Shown piece by piece: positions 28,327-37,651 of a stretch of 64,000 bases of DNA (position 1 is its first letter; each line of letters begins with the position of its first letter). A model generated the notes under the pieces. That model had not been told where the DNA came from. It did not search any database and was given only the letters and a program-made list of their open reading frames with translations. Origin of the DNA: Micromonospora sp. KC723. Its GTDB lineage: Bacteria > Actinomycetota > Actinomycetes > Mycobacteriales > Micromonosporaceae. The position numbers and the translations under genes were made by a program. The stretch is from assembly GCF_004348595.1 (NCBI RefSeq), contig NZ_SMKD01000012.1, positions 1 through 64,000 of the forward strand, read 5' to 3'.

Positions 28327-29640
28327 TCATCCGGTGACGGTGAAGCCGACGTTCTTCATGTCGTCGACCGTGGTCTTCTGCATGGTGCTGAGCGCCGCGG
28401 TGAACGCGGCGGCGTTCCTGGCCTCCGCGGCCTTGGCGAACGCGTCGCTGTAGGCGCTGTAGGTCACGTTCACGTTCGGGCCGTAGGTGAACGGGTTCGC
28501 GATCTTCGACGCCTCCTCGGCGATCTGGTAGAAGTCGGCCTGGTTGGCGAAGAACGCCGGCGGCGAGGTGAGCGCCGTGCTGGTCGCCTCCTTGGCCGAC
28601 GGGTAGACGTTCACGTCGGAGACCAGCAGCTTGAGGGCGGCCGGGTCGCTGTTGAGCCAGGCGATGAACTTCGCGGCTTGCTTCTTGTGCTTGCTCTGCG
28701 TGGTCACGCTGGTGGCAGAGCCGCCCCAGTTGCCGGTGGCCGGTCTGGCCGCGTCCCACTGCGGCAGCGGGGCGACCTTCCACTTGCCCTTGGTGTCCTT
28801 GGCGTTGCCCTCCAGCACGCCCGGGCCCCAGACCGCGCTGACCCAGCCGACCTGGGTGCCGTCGTTGAGCGCGGCGTTCCACTCCGGGGTGTACATCGGC
28901 TTGTTGTCGATGACGCCCTCCTGGACCAGCCCGCCCCAGTAGCCGGCCACCTTCCGGGTGGCCTCGTCGTCGATGGCGACGGTCCAGGACTGGCCGTTCA
29001 CCCCCCACCAGGAGGCCCCGGCCTGCTGCGCGAGCCCCGCGAACCAGCCCGGGTCGGTGGCCGAGAAGGTACCGAGGTGCTGCTTGGGATTCGCCCTGCG
29101 GATCTTGCGGGCGGCTTCGGCGTACTCGTCCCACGTCTTCGGTGGGGTGATCTTGAGCCTGTCGAAGACGTCGGCACGGTAGTAGAAGAGCAGCGGGCCG
29201 GAGTCCTGCGGAACCCCGTAGACGGCCTCGGAGCCGAGGGTCACGCCGTTCCACGCGGACTCCGGGAACTTGTCCTTGAGGGAACCGACCTCCGTGGCGA
29301 TGTCGGCGATGGCGTCGGCGGAGACCAGCGTGGGGATCTTCTGGTACTCGGCCTGCATGATGTCGGGCGCGCCGCTGCCCGCCTTGATGGCGGTGAGCAG
29401 CTTGGTGACCGCGGGGTCGCCACCGTCCTGCTTGTTGACGGTGACCTGGATGTCGGGGTTGGCCGCGTTCCAGGCAGCGGCCACCTTGTCCATGTTCGGA
29501 GCCCAGCTCCAGTAGGTGAGTTCGACCTTCCCGCCGGTCGTGCCGCTGCCCGGGTCGTCGTCCGACCCGCTGCAACCGGCAGCCGACACCATGGCGAGCG
29601 CCGTCAGCGTCGCCACGAGCGGTGCCAATTTTCTGTTCAA
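28327..29640 (-). CDS. Sugar ABC transporter substrate-binding lipoprotein
   Basis: A 437-residue family-1 solute-binding protein with signal peptide and lipobox (MVSAAGC, Cys near residue 23), then the low-complexity linker SGSDDDPGSGT and the typical VELTYWSWAPNMDKVAAAWN start of the mature domain. It is the first gene of the importer operon and is divergent from the GH35-GalT gene, with two LacI-type operators between them. Likely ligand a galactoside, inferred only from this context. Confidence 0.9.
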   Translation of the reverse strand: MNRKLAPLVATLTALAMVSAAGCSGSDDDPGSGTTGGKVELTYWSWAPNMDKVAAAWNAANPDIQVTVNKQDGGDPAVTKLLTAIKAGSGAPDIMQAEYQKIPTLVSADAIADIATEVGSLKDKFPESAWNGVTLGSEAVYGVPQDSGPLLFYYRADVFDRLKITPPKTWDEYAEAARKIRRANPKQHLGTFSATDPGWFAGLAQQAGASWWGVNGQSWTVAIDDEATRKVAGYWGGLVQEGVIDNKPMYTPEWNAALNDGTQVGWVSAVWGPGVLEGNAKDTKGKWKVAPLPQWDAARPATGNWGGSATSVTTQSKHKKQAAKFIAWLNSDPAALKLLVSDVNVYPSAKEATSTALTSPPAFFANQADFYQIAEEASKIANPFTYGPNVNVTYSAYSDAFAKAAEARNAAAFTAALSTMQKTTVDDMKNVGFTVTG

Positions 29641-29723
29641 TGGTCCTCCTTGATCGGCGTGACCGGTACGGGGACGGGGCGTGGCCCACGCCCGTCCGGG
29701 ATGGGATGGCGCCGGAACGGAAC

Positions 29724-29739
29724 CTGTAACCGGTTACAG
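29724..29739. promoter_or_regulatory. LacI-type operator 1 (perfect palindrome)
   Basis: CTGTAACCGGTTACAG is a perfect 16-bp palindrome 84 bp upstream of the sugar-binding lipoprotein start. A TTGACA reading on the minus strand lies at 29764-29759, so the operator covers the expected -10 area of that promoter. Confidence 0.75.
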
Positions 29740-29823
29740 TGATGGCGCGAGCCTGGCCTGTCAAGGCCTTGTTTTCTTCCCGTTAAGTGCCTGTATCTTG
29801 AGCTCTTCAGGGCACCTGGTGAC

Positions 29824-29839
29824 CTGTGACCGATTACAG
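29824..29839. promoter_or_regulatory. LacI-type operator 2 (imperfect palindrome)
   Basis: CTGTGACCGATTACAG matches operator 1 at 14 of 16 positions and lies exactly 100 bp from it, 20 bp upstream of the GH35-GalT ATG. One regulator could bridge both sites and co-repress the divergent genes. Confidence 0.65.
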
Positions 29840-29859
29840 TCGAGCTACCCGGAGGGCTG

Positions 29860-32800
29860 ATGACCACCGATTCGTTGCCGTGGCCCGAACCGCTCTCCGT
29901 GCGCCATCGTCCCTGGGCGGCCCCGTTACGACGACCCCGGATGAGCAACGGCGAGGACGTCCGCCCCGGCGTGTCGCTGACCAACCGGTACCTGACGCGC
30001 GACGGCGCGCCCGTCATCCCCGTCTCCGGGGAGCTGCACTACAGCCGTGTGCCACGGGACCGCTGGGCCGAACGCCTCCGGCAGATGCGCGCGGGCGGGA
30101 TCACCGTGGTGGCCACCTACGTCATCTGGATCCACCATGTCGAACAGCGCGGCGCACCGCGCTTCGACGGCAACCTCGACGTGGCCACCTTCGTCGACCT
30201 CTGCGCCGAGGCCGGTCTCGACGTGGTCCTGCGGATCGGCCCCTGGTGCCACGGGGAGGTACGCAACGGCGGCTTCCCGGACTGGGTCCAGCGGGCCCCG
30301 GTACGGCACCGCACCGACGATCCCGACTACCTGGAACTGGTCCGGGAATGGTGGGGCCAGCTCGCCGCCGCCCTGGCCGGCCGCTGCTCACCGGCGGGCA
30401 CGGTGCTCGGCATCCAGTTGGAGAACGAGTTGTACGACCAGCCGGAGCACCTGGTCACCCTCAAACGGCTGGCCCGCGAGGCGGGTCTGTCCGCGCCACT
30501 GTGGACGGCGACCGCCTGGGGCGGCGCGGACCTGCCCGAGGGCGAGGTGCTGCCCCTGTACGGCGGGTACGGCGACGGCTTCTGGGTGGACGCCGACGCC
30601 CCCTGGGACCCGACCTTCCGGGACCACTACTTCTTCTCCCACGTCTGGGACGACCCGGGCATCGGCGCCGACGTGCGCCGGGGGCAGGAGACCGGACCCG
30701 CGCACACCCCGCAGCGCCAACCCTCGCCGCTGTTCCCGGCCGCGACCTGCGAGCTGGGCGGTGGCATGGCCACCGCCTACCACCGGCGGCCGCGCCCCAC
30801 GGCACGGGACATCGCCGCCATCGCCCACTGCAAGATCGGCAACGGTTCGGCCTGGCAGGGCTACTACATGTACGCCGGTGGCACCAACCCGTCCGGCGAC
30901 GGCGGGACGCAGGAGTCACACGAGACGGGCTACCCCAACGACATGCCGCGCCTGGGATACGACTTCCACGCCCCGATCGGCGAGGCCGGCACCCTCGCCC
31001 CCAGCCACGCCGAACTCCGGCGCCAGCACGCGTTCCTGGCCGCCTTCGGGCCTCGGCTCGCCGAGATGCCCTCCAGCCTGCCGCAGGTGCGGCCGTCCGG
31101 CGTGACGGACGACCGGACGCTGCGCTGGGCGCTGCGCAGCGACGGCCGCACCGGCTTCCTCTTCGTCTCCTGGCACCAGCCCCACTGTCCGCTTCCCGCC
31201 TACCAGGGGGCCCGCTTCCGGATCGCCCTCGACGACGCCGAGCTCGTGCTGCCGTCGCGTCCGGTGGACATCCCCGTCGGGACGCTGGCCCGCTGGCCGC
31301 TCAATCTCACCGCCGGCGGCGTACGGGTCGCCTGGGCGACCGCCTCGGCGCTGACCCTGCTGCCCGGCGCGGTACCGACACTGGTGCTGGTGGCCGACGC
31401 GGGCATCGAACCCGAACTGGCCGTCGAGGACGACGGCGTACGGGTCCAGCAGGTCACGCCCGGCCTGGCACCGGTGCGGCTCACCACCGACGCGGGCGTC
31501 CTGGACGTGCTGGTCCTGCCGGCCGAGACCGCCGGCGCGATCTGGGTCTGCGAGGACGGTGGACGGCGGCTGCTGCTCAGCGACGACGAGCTGCGGTGGG
31601 GACCGGACGGCCGGGTCACGGTCAGGACGACCGGGACGCCGCGCGTGCGGGCGTACGACCCGCACGCGGGTGCCTTCGCCGAGCTGGCGGTCCCGCCGGG
31701 GCCGGTGCCCGGCGCGGTGGACGCCGCCGTCGAGCTTTGCCGCCCGGCAGCCGCCACGGTCCCGGTCATCTACGGCACGTACGACGGCCGTGAGTCGGCG
31801 CCGACGCCCGAGGTGTTCGACGATCTCGCCGCCGTCTACCGGCTCGGTCTGCCGGACTGGGCGGCCGACCCGGCGCACGACGCGCTGCTGGAGATCGACT
31901 GGGCCGGGGACGTCGGACAGTTGCGCGTCGACGGGCGCACGGTCACCGACCGGTTCTGGGACGGCTCCCGCTGGATCGTCAACCTCCGCGACGCCGGCTA
32001 CCGTGGCGGCAGCGAGGTGACGCTGCACCTGCTTGCGCTGGCGGCCGGTTCGCCGGTCTCGCTGCCGTCCGCCGCCCGTGACCGCCTGGCCGGCACCGGC
32101 GCCCCGCTGCTCGCCGTCGACCGGGTGCGTGTCGTCGGTCGCCGTACCGTCGCCGAACCGGAGCGCATCCACCGGGTCCGCAAGACGGTGCGGCGGATGG
32201 CCGACGGCCGGGAGATCATCTACTTCGACGACACCGAGCCGTACCTCTCCGGCGGTGCGGCCCGCACGGCGCGCGACGTCCGGGCGCTGCCGCCCGCCGA
32301 CGAGGTGGTGCGGGGCGCTTCCCAGATCCGGTGCGACCCGTTGACCGGCGAGTGGATCGCCATGGCGTCGCACCGCAACGACCGCACCTTCCTGCCGGCG
32401 GCCGACCAGGACCCGCTGGCGCCGACGGCGCCGGGCGGCTTTCCCACGGAGGTGGCCGAGCCCACGTACGACGTGGTGGTCTTCGAGAACAGGTTCCCGT
32501 CCTTCTCTCCTCGCGTCGGCGGCGAACCCGGCCTGGTGGACGGCGATCCACTCTGGCCGGTACGCCCCGCGAACGGCCGTACCGAGGTGGTCTGCTTCTC
32601 GGCGGCGCCGGAGGGTTCGTTCGGGTCGCTCGGCCCGCACCGGGCCCGTACGGTGATCGAGGCGTGGGCGGACCGGACCGAGGAACTGGGCCGGCTGCCG
32701 GGCGTCGCGCACGTCTTCGTCTTCGAGAACCGGGGCCGCGAGATCGGCGTGACGCTGCCGCACCCGCACGGGCAGATCTACGCGTTTCCCTTCCTGCCGC

Positions 32801-33294
32801 CGAAGGTGGCCCGGATGCTCGAGATGGCCGCCCGGCACCGGGAGGCCACCGGCGGCGCTCTCTTCCGCGACGTGCTCGACGCCGAGCGTCGCGCCGGCAC
32901 CCGGGTGGTCGTGACCTCCGCGCACTGGACCGCGTACGTGCCGGCCGCCGCCCGATGGCCGGTCGAGGTGCACCTGGCACCGCACCGGGACGTCCGTGAC
33001 CTGCCCGAACTGACCGGGCCCGAGCGCGACGACCTGGCGCGGATCTACCTGGATGTGCTGGGCCGGCTGGACCGGTACTTCCCGGGCCCGGAACCGTTGC
33101 CGTACATCGCCGGCGTCCACCAGGCGCCAACCCGCACCGGACGTGACCTGTTCCGCCTGCATGTGCAGGTGTTCTCGATCATGCGGGCACCGCAGAGGTT
33201 GAAGTACCTGGCCGGGGTCGAGTCGGCGATGGGCGCCTGGATCAGCGACACCACGCCCGAGCGTATCGCGGCCCGGCTGCGCGAGGTGGGCTGA
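29860..33294 (+). CDS. Fusion of GH35 beta-galactosidase and galactose-1-phosphate uridylyltransferase
   Basis: A 1144-residue open frame with two enzyme domains. Residues about 38-760 are a GH35 beta-galactosidase: VSGELHYSRVPRDRW, TYVIWIHHVEQRG, acid/base E190 in LENEL and probable nucleophile E298 in CELGGG. Residues about 772-1144 are GalT: ADGREIIYFDD, VFENRFPSF and the catalytic HPHGQ at 968-972. GalT is normally a separate ~350-residue protein. No stop separates the halves; the join is at AVDRVRVVGRRTVAEPER. An internal GTG near 32126 could also give separate GalT. The enzyme would release galactose and feed the Leloir pathway, although no galactokinase or epimerase gene is in view. 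GGAGGG precedes the ATG; no signal peptide. Confidence 0.88.
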   Translation: MTTDSLPWPEPLSVRHRPWAAPLRRPRMSNGEDVRPGVSLTNRYLTRDGAPVIPVSGELHYSRVPRDRWAERLRQMRAGGITVVATYVIWIHHVEQRGAPRFDGNLDVATFVDLCAEAGLDVVLRIGPWCHGEVRNGGFPDWVQRAPVRHRTDDPDYLELVREWWGQLAAALAGRCSPAGTVLGIQLENELYDQPEHLVTLKRLAREAGLSAPLWTATAWGGADLPEGEVLPLYGGYGDGFWVDADAPWDPTFRDHYFFSHVWDDPGIGADVRRGQETGPAHTPQRQPSPLFPAATCELGGGMATAYHRRPRPTARDIAAIAHCKIGNGSAWQGYYMYAGGTNPSGDGGTQESHETGYPNDMPRLGYDFHAPIGEAGTLAPSHAELRRQHAFLAAFGPRLAEMPSSLPQVRPSGVTDDRTLRWALRSDGRTGFLFVSWHQPHCPLPAYQGARFRIALDDAELVLPSRPVDIPVGTLARWPLNLTAGGVRVAWATASALTLLPGAVPTLVLVADAGIEPELAVEDDGVRVQQVTPGLAPVRLTTDAGVLDVLVLPAETAGAIWVCEDGGRRLLLSDDELRWGPDGRVTVRTTGTPRVRAYDPHAGAFAELAVPPGPVPGAVDAAVELCRPAAATVPVIYGTYDGRESAPTPEVFDDLAAVYRLGLPDWAADPAHDALLEIDWAGDVGQLRVDGRTVTDRFWDGSRWIVNLRDAGYRGGSEVTLHLLALAAGSPVSLPSAARDRLAGTGAPLLAVDRVRVVGRRTVAEPERIHRVRKTVRRMADGREIIYFDDTEPYLSGGAARTARDVRALPPADEVVRGASQIRCDPLTGEWIAMASHRNDRTFLPAADQDPLAPTAPGGFPTEVAEPTYDVVVFENRFPSFSPRVGGEPGLVDGDPLWPVRPANGRTEVVCFSAAPEGSFGSLGPHRARTVIEAWADRTEELGRLPGVAHVFVFENRGREIGVTLPHPHGQIYAFPFLPPKVARMLEMAARHREATGGALFRDVLDAERRAGTRVVVTSAHWTAYVPAAARWPVEVHLAPHRDVRDLPELTGPERDDLARIYLDVLGRLDRYFPGPEPLPYIAGVHQAPTRTGRDLFRLHVQVFSIMRAPQRLKYLAGVESAMGAWISDTTPERIAARLREVG

Positions 33295-33446
33295 CCCGGG
33301 TGGGCGCCGCCCGTGTCACACAGCCTGCCGGGGGTGCGCGTGTGTCGATCGGCAGTTGTCGTTCGCTGGTCGCCGGCGGGGTTCCGGCCGCGACCGGCCT
33401 CTGTGCGACGATCGTGCCCCTTACCTCGTACCGTTTGGAGAGCAGG

Positions 33447-34823
33447 ATGTTCCTCTCCCCGGCCCGGGTCTTCGCCGCGCTGAACGAGGTGCGACCGCCC
33501 GACCAGGCGTCCCCGGTCATGGGCAGGGCCGTCGTCGTCGGCGGCAGTGTCGCCGGGTTGTTGGCCGCCCGGGTGCTGTCCGACCACGCGGAACGCGTCG
33601 TCATCATCGACCGGGACGACCCACGGGCCACCGGCGTTCGGCCCGGCGTACCCCAGGGAACGCAACTGCACGCGCTGCTGCCCGGCGGCCTGCTCCAGCT
33701 CGAGCGACTGTTCCCCGGGTTCCGGGAGCAGGCCGTGGCCCGAGGGGCGGTCGAGGCGCCCCCCGAAGCCCGGCGGAACTACCTCGACGGCCGCCTGAAG
33801 GTCGTCGTGCCCGGCGACGCCGACAGCCTGTCGGGCAGCCGCCCCCTGCTGGAAGGGCTGATCCGTCAGCAGGTGCTGCGACTGCCCAACGTCACGACGG
33901 TCACTGCCCGCGCCACGGGCCTCGTGTGCGACAGCACCGGGGTCACCGGGGTCCGCTGCGACGTCGACGGGATGCCAGGGATCGAGAGCGGCGACTTCGT
34001 GGTCGACGCCATGGGGCGTTCCAGCAGGCTGTCGGACTGGCTGGAGCGTGCCGGCTGGGCTCCGCCCACCACCCGACGGATGACCGTGCACCTCAACTAC
34101 GCGACGGCCGTGTTCCGGCGTCCTGCGCCGAATCCGGAGTTTCCGGTCGTCCTGGCGCTGCACAGTCCGGGCGGGCCGTCGGACGTGGCCGGCGCCGCGT
34201 CCTTCGCCATCGAGGATGGCCGGTGGATGGCCATGATGGCCGGTTACGGGGACAACCGGCCGGGGCGGACAGCCGACGATTTCGTACGCCGGTTACGCGA
34301 CCAGTTCCCACCGGAGCTCGGCGACGTCGCCGGCAACGAGATGCTCGGCGACGTCCAGACGTACCGGCACGCCGACAGCCGGCGGCGGGACTTCCACGCG
34401 CTGAGGCGGTTCCCGGCCCGGCTCGTCAGCGTGGGCGACGCGGTGGCCTCGTTCAACCCGGTGTACGGGCAGGGGATGACCGCGGCGGCAATGCACGCGG
34501 CCTGCCTGTCGATGTACCTGCGGTCCCGTCCGGACCTTGGCGCGCCCGCGCGCCGGTTTCTCGCGCTGCAGAAGGTCGTGGTCGAGGCCGCCTGGTCGAC
34601 CTCGACCTCCGCCGACCTGGCGTTGCCGCACGTCGGCGGGCCCTACCCGCGCGGCTACCGGATCTCCAGCTGGATCAGCAGGCAGATCGTCACGGCCACC
34701 GTCACGGACGTGACGGTGGCGCGGCGGTTCAACCAGGTCGTCTCCATGCGGGAACACCCGAGTTCGCTGGCCACCCCCGGCGTGCTGCTGGCTGCCCTGC
34801 GCGCCAACCTCCGGGCCCGGTGA
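33447..34823 (+). CDS. FAD-dependent monooxygenase-like oxidoreductase
   Basis: A 458-residue flavoprotein of the para-hydroxybenzoate-hydroxylase-like group. The FAD fold is seen at residues ~28-45 (AVVVGGSVAGLLAARVL), with the second motif GDAVASFNPVYGQGMTAAAM near residue 330 and the middle-domain DG at ~190. The phrase GVRPGVPQGTQLHALLPGG typifies an actinobacterial subgroup of unknown substrate. ATG 33447 has GGAG 7 nt upstream; a longer frame to GTG 33300 lacks homology-like sequence. The gene stands alone between GH35-GalT and the convergent LacI gene. Confidence 0.82.
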   Translation: MFLSPARVFAALNEVRPPDQASPVMGRAVVVGGSVAGLLAARVLSDHAERVVIIDRDDPRATGVRPGVPQGTQLHALLPGGLLQLERLFPGFREQAVARGAVEAPPEARRNYLDGRLKVVVPGDADSLSGSRPLLEGLIRQQVLRLPNVTTVTARATGLVCDSTGVTGVRCDVDGMPGIESGDFVVDAMGRSSRLSDWLERAGWAPPTTRRMTVHLNYATAVFRRPAPNPEFPVVLALHSPGGPSDVAGAASFAIEDGRWMAMMAGYGDNRPGRTADDFVRRLRDQFPPELGDVAGNEMLGDVQTYRHADSRRRDFHALRRFPARLVSVGDAVASFNPVYGQGMTAAAMHAACLSMYLRSRPDLGAPARRFLALQKVVVEAAWSTSTSADLALPHVGGPYPRGYRISSWISRQIVTATVTDVTVARRFNQVVSMREHPSSLATPGVLLAALRANLRAR

Positions 34824-34836
34824 CCGGGCGCGGCGG

Positions 34837-35859
34837 TCAGCGCCGGGGCCGGTCACTGGAGTGGCGGACGACGAGTTCGGGTTGGAACACGACGTGCCGG
34901 TGCCGGTGCGTCGCGCCGGTCTCGGCCTCCTCCAGCAGCAGTTGGGCGGCCGTACGCCCCAGCTGTTCACGCGGCTGGCGGACCGACGACAGTGGAACCG
35001 CGGCCGCCCCGGCGAACTCGATGTCGTCGTAGCCGACGATCGCGACGTCGTCGGGCACCCGCAGCCCGCGGGTGGTCAGCTCCTGGAGCACGCCGAGCGC
35101 GATCAGGTCGTTGGCGCAGAAGACGGCGGTCGGACGCTGGCGGACCGGCAGGGTGACGAGTTCCGCGGCGGCCCGCCGACCCGCGGACACCGTCAGGGTG
35201 TCGGTGGGGGCCACCCGCAGCTCGCCGGTGTCGCCGTGCGCGGCCAGCGCCGCCGCCGCGCCGGCGTGCCGGTCGGCCACCTGCGGGATCGAGAAGGGTC
35301 CGCCGAGGTACGCGACGCGGCGGTGACCCTGCTCCAGCAGGTGTTCCATGGCGAGTCGGCCGCCCAGCACGTCGTCGACGGCGACGGAGCAGCAGTTGGC
35401 CCGGCCGGACTCGCGGTCGACCAGGACAACCGGAATGCCCCGGTTGTGGAGGCGTTCCAGGTCGGGCTGGCCGCCGTGGCCGACCGGCGTGATGAGGACT
35501 CCGCGTACCCGTTGCTCCTCGAGCAGCTCCAGGTGCCGGCGTTCCCGGGCGCGGTCCTCACCGCTGTTGCAGACGACGAGCATGGCGCCTGCCTCCTCGA
35601 CCACCTGCTCCGCGCCGCGCACGACGTCGGTGAAGAAGGGGTTGGCCACGTCGAGGACGACGATGGCGATCGTGCGGCTGTGCCCGGCGCGCAGCTGCCG
35701 GGCGGAGTCGTTGCGGACGTAGCCCAGCTCGGCGATGGCGTCGAGAACCCGCTGCCGGGTGGCGGGGGCGACCCGGTTCGGCCGGTTGAGCACGTTGCTC
35801 ACGGTGCCCAGGGAGACACCGGCGTGCCGCGCCACCTCCTTGATGCTTGCGGCTGACAT
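34837..35859 (-). CDS. LacI-family regulator, probable rhamnose operon repressor
   Basis: A 340-residue LacI/GalR protein: helix-turn-helix at residues 5-26 (IKEVARHAGVSLGTVSNVLN) and effector domain after residue 60. It is divergent from the rhamnose transport and catabolism operon. TGAAA-type palindromes lie in front of both genes, so it probably represses the operon and itself until rhamnose or a catabolite binds. The 3' end nearly abuts the convergent monooxygenase gene. Confidence 0.88.
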   Translation of the reverse strand: MSAASIKEVARHAGVSLGTVSNVLNRPNRVAPATRQRVLDAIAELGYVRNDSARQLRAGHSRTIAIVVLDVANPFFTDVVRGAEQVVEEAGAMLVVCNSGEDRARERRHLELLEEQRVRGVLITPVGHGGQPDLERLHNRGIPVVLVDRESGRANCCSVAVDDVLGGRLAMEHLLEQGHRRVAYLGGPFSIPQVADRHAGAAAALAAHGDTGELRVAPTDTLTVSAGRRAAAELVTLPVRQRPTAVFCANDLIALGVLQELTTRGLRVPDDVAIVGYDDIEFAGAAAVPLSSVRQPREQLGRTAAQLLLEEAETGATHRHRHVVFQPELVVRHSSDRPRR

Positions 35860-35937
35860 GGTTCCCTCCCTCGACGCGCGGCGCTGGTGTCCGACGACGC
35901 CGGGCAGCGCCCGACGATCGGGGCAGTCTATAACCCT

Positions 35938-35949
35938 TGAAATGTTTCA
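35938..35949. promoter_or_regulatory. LacI-type operator near the regulator gene
   Basis: TGAAATGTTTCA is a 10/12 inverted repeat 78 bp upstream of the regulator start, related to the second site TGAAACGATTCA in front of the transport operon. Confidence 0.55.
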
Positions 35950-36057
35950 CCGGGTCGGTGGTGACCCGTCGGGGTGTTCGTCGCGGGCCGACGCGGCCGC
36001 GGTGTCGTGGCCGCGGAAGACCGCTGCCGGCCACCCAAGGAAAGGGCCTCGAAGGTC

Positions 36058-36087
36058 TTGACGCCTCGGATGGTCAGCCCCTAGCGT
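36058..36087 (+). promoter_or_regulatory. Candidate promoter of the rhamnose operon
   Basis: TTGACG at 36058-36063 and TAGCGT at 36082-36087 are 18 bp apart. Transcription would start near 36094, immediately upstream of the operator at 36104, which fits repression by a LacI protein. Confidence 0.5.
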
Positions 36088-36103
36088 CCTAGCGCAGACT
36101 GCA

Positions 36104-36115
36104 TGAAACGATTCA
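36104..36115. promoter_or_regulatory. LacI-type operator of the rhamnose operon
   Basis: TGAAACGATTCA, a 10/12 inverted repeat, lies 12 bp upstream of the ABC ATPase ATG and about 10-20 bp downstream of the predicted transcription start. Confidence 0.6.
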
Positions 36116-36127
36116 GAAGAGGGTCGG

Positions 36128-37651
36128 ATGAGCCCCGATACAGGTGAGAGCACCTCATCCCCGCTGCTCGTCCTCGACGACATCGCCAAGTCGTTCGGCG
36201 CCGTCGCCGCGCTGCGCGGGGTACGCCTCGCGCTTCACTCCGGCGAGGCCCACGCGCTGGTCGGCGAGAACGGTGCGGGCAAGTCGACCCTCGTCAAGAT
36301 CCTTGCCGGCGCCCACGCGCCGGACTCCGGTCGGATGACGCTGGACGGCAAGCCGCTGCTGCTGCGGGGGCCCGCCGACGCCCGGGCCGCCGGGATCGCC
36401 GTCATCTACCAGGAGCCGACGCTGTTTCCGGACCTGTCGGTCGCGGAGAACATCTTCATGGGCCGGCAGCCGCTACGGAGCCTGCGCCGTGTTGACACCC
36501 GGGCGATGAACCGTGCCGCCGAGCAGTTGTTCGCGCGCCTCGGCGTCCGGATCGACCCGGCCCGTCCGGCACGCGGGTTGTCCATCGCCGACCAGCAGCT
36601 CGTCGAGATCGCCAAGGCGCTCTCCTTCGACGCCCGCGTCCTGGTGATGGACGAGCCGACCGCCGCGCTCTCCGGCGTCGAGGTCGACCGGCTCTTCGGC
36701 GTCGCCCGCTCGCTCTGCGAGCGCGGCGCGGCGGTGCTGTTCATCTCGCACCGCTTCGACGAGGTGTTCGCCCTGTGCCAGCGGCTCACGGTGCTGCGCG
36801 ACGGAGCCTGGGTCTCCAGCGGCCGCACGGCTGACCTCAGCGTCGACGAGGTCGTGCGGCGCATGGTCGGCCGGGACGTCGACTCGCTGTTCCCGAAGCA
36901 GGAAGCCGTGCTGCGCGACACCCTGCTGGAGGTGCGTGGGCTCACCCGCGCCGGTGTCTTCTCCGACGTGACCTTCAGCGTCCGTGGTGGGGAGATCGTC
37001 GCCCTCGCCGGGCTGGTCGGGGCCGGGCGTAGCGAGGTGGCTCGCGCGGTCTTCGGCGTGGACCGATACGACGCCGGCGAGGTTCTGGTCGCGGGCCGGG
37101 CCCTGCCGCCGGGCAACCCGGGCAGGGCGATCGCCGCCGGCCTGGCACTCGTGCCCGAGGACCGCCGTCAGCAGGGTCTGGTCATGGAGCTCTCGGTGGA
37201 GCGCAACGCCACTCTGGCCCGCCGCGCGGCGCTGGCCCGGCTGGGCCTGCTGTTCGGCGGCGCGGAGCGGGCCGAGGCACGGCGGTGGACCCGACGGCTG
37301 CGGGTGAAGACCTCCCGGCTCACCGCCGCGGTGGGCACCCTGTCCGGCGGCAACCAGCAGAAGGTCGTCCTGGCCAAGTGGCTCGCCACCCACCCGAGGG
37401 TCCTCATCATCGACGAGCCCACCCGTGGCATCGACGTCGGCACCAAGTCCGAGGTCCACCGGCTGCTGTCCGAGCTGGCCGGCGAGGGAATGGCCATCCT
37501 CATGATCAGCAGTGAGCTGCCGGAGGTGCTCGGCATGGCCGACCGGGTGCTGGTCATGCACGAGGGCCGCCTGGTCCGCGAGCTGTCCCGCGACGAGGCC
37601 GACGAGACGTCCGTCATGTTGGCCGCGACCGGTCAAGGAGCGATCGCATGA
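36128..37651 (+). CDS. rhaT: Rhamnose-type sugar ABC transporter ATPase (two NBDs)
   Basis: A 507-residue cytoplasmic ATPase of the RbsA/RhaT type with two nucleotide-binding domains. The first has Walker [10 protein letters not shown] near residue 48 and Walker [11 protein letters not shown]; the second keeps LSGGNQQKV and [12 protein letters not shown] but has the degenerate Walker A usual for this family. AGAGGG precedes the ATG. First gene of a long operon that includes two permeases, a binding protein and all rhamnose catabolic genes, from which the substrate is inferred. Overlaps the next gene by 4 bp. Confidence 0.88.
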   Translation: MSPDTGESTSSPLLVLDDIAKSFGAVAALRGVRLALHSGEAHALVGENGAGKSTLVKILAGAHAPDSGRMTLDGKPLLLRGPADARAAGIAVIYQEPTLFPDLSVAENIFMGRQPLRSLRRVDTRAMNRAAEQLFARLGVRIDPARPARGLSIADQQLVEIAKALSFDARVLVMDEPTAALSGVEVDRLFGVARSLCERGAAVLFISHRFDEVFALCQRLTVLRDGAWVSSGRTADLSVDEVVRRMVGRDVDSLFPKQEAVLRDTLLEVRGLTRAGVFSDVTFSVRGGEIVALAGLVGAGRSEVARAVFGVDRYDAGEVLVAGRALPPGNPGRAIAAGLALVPEDRRQQGLVMELSVERNATLARRAALARLGLLFGGAERAEARRWTRRLRVKTSRLTAAVGTLSGGNQQKVVLAKWLATHPRVLIIDEPTRGIDVGTKSEVHRLLSELAGEGMAILMISSELPEVLGMADRVLVMHEGRLVRELSRDEADETSVMLAATGQGAIA

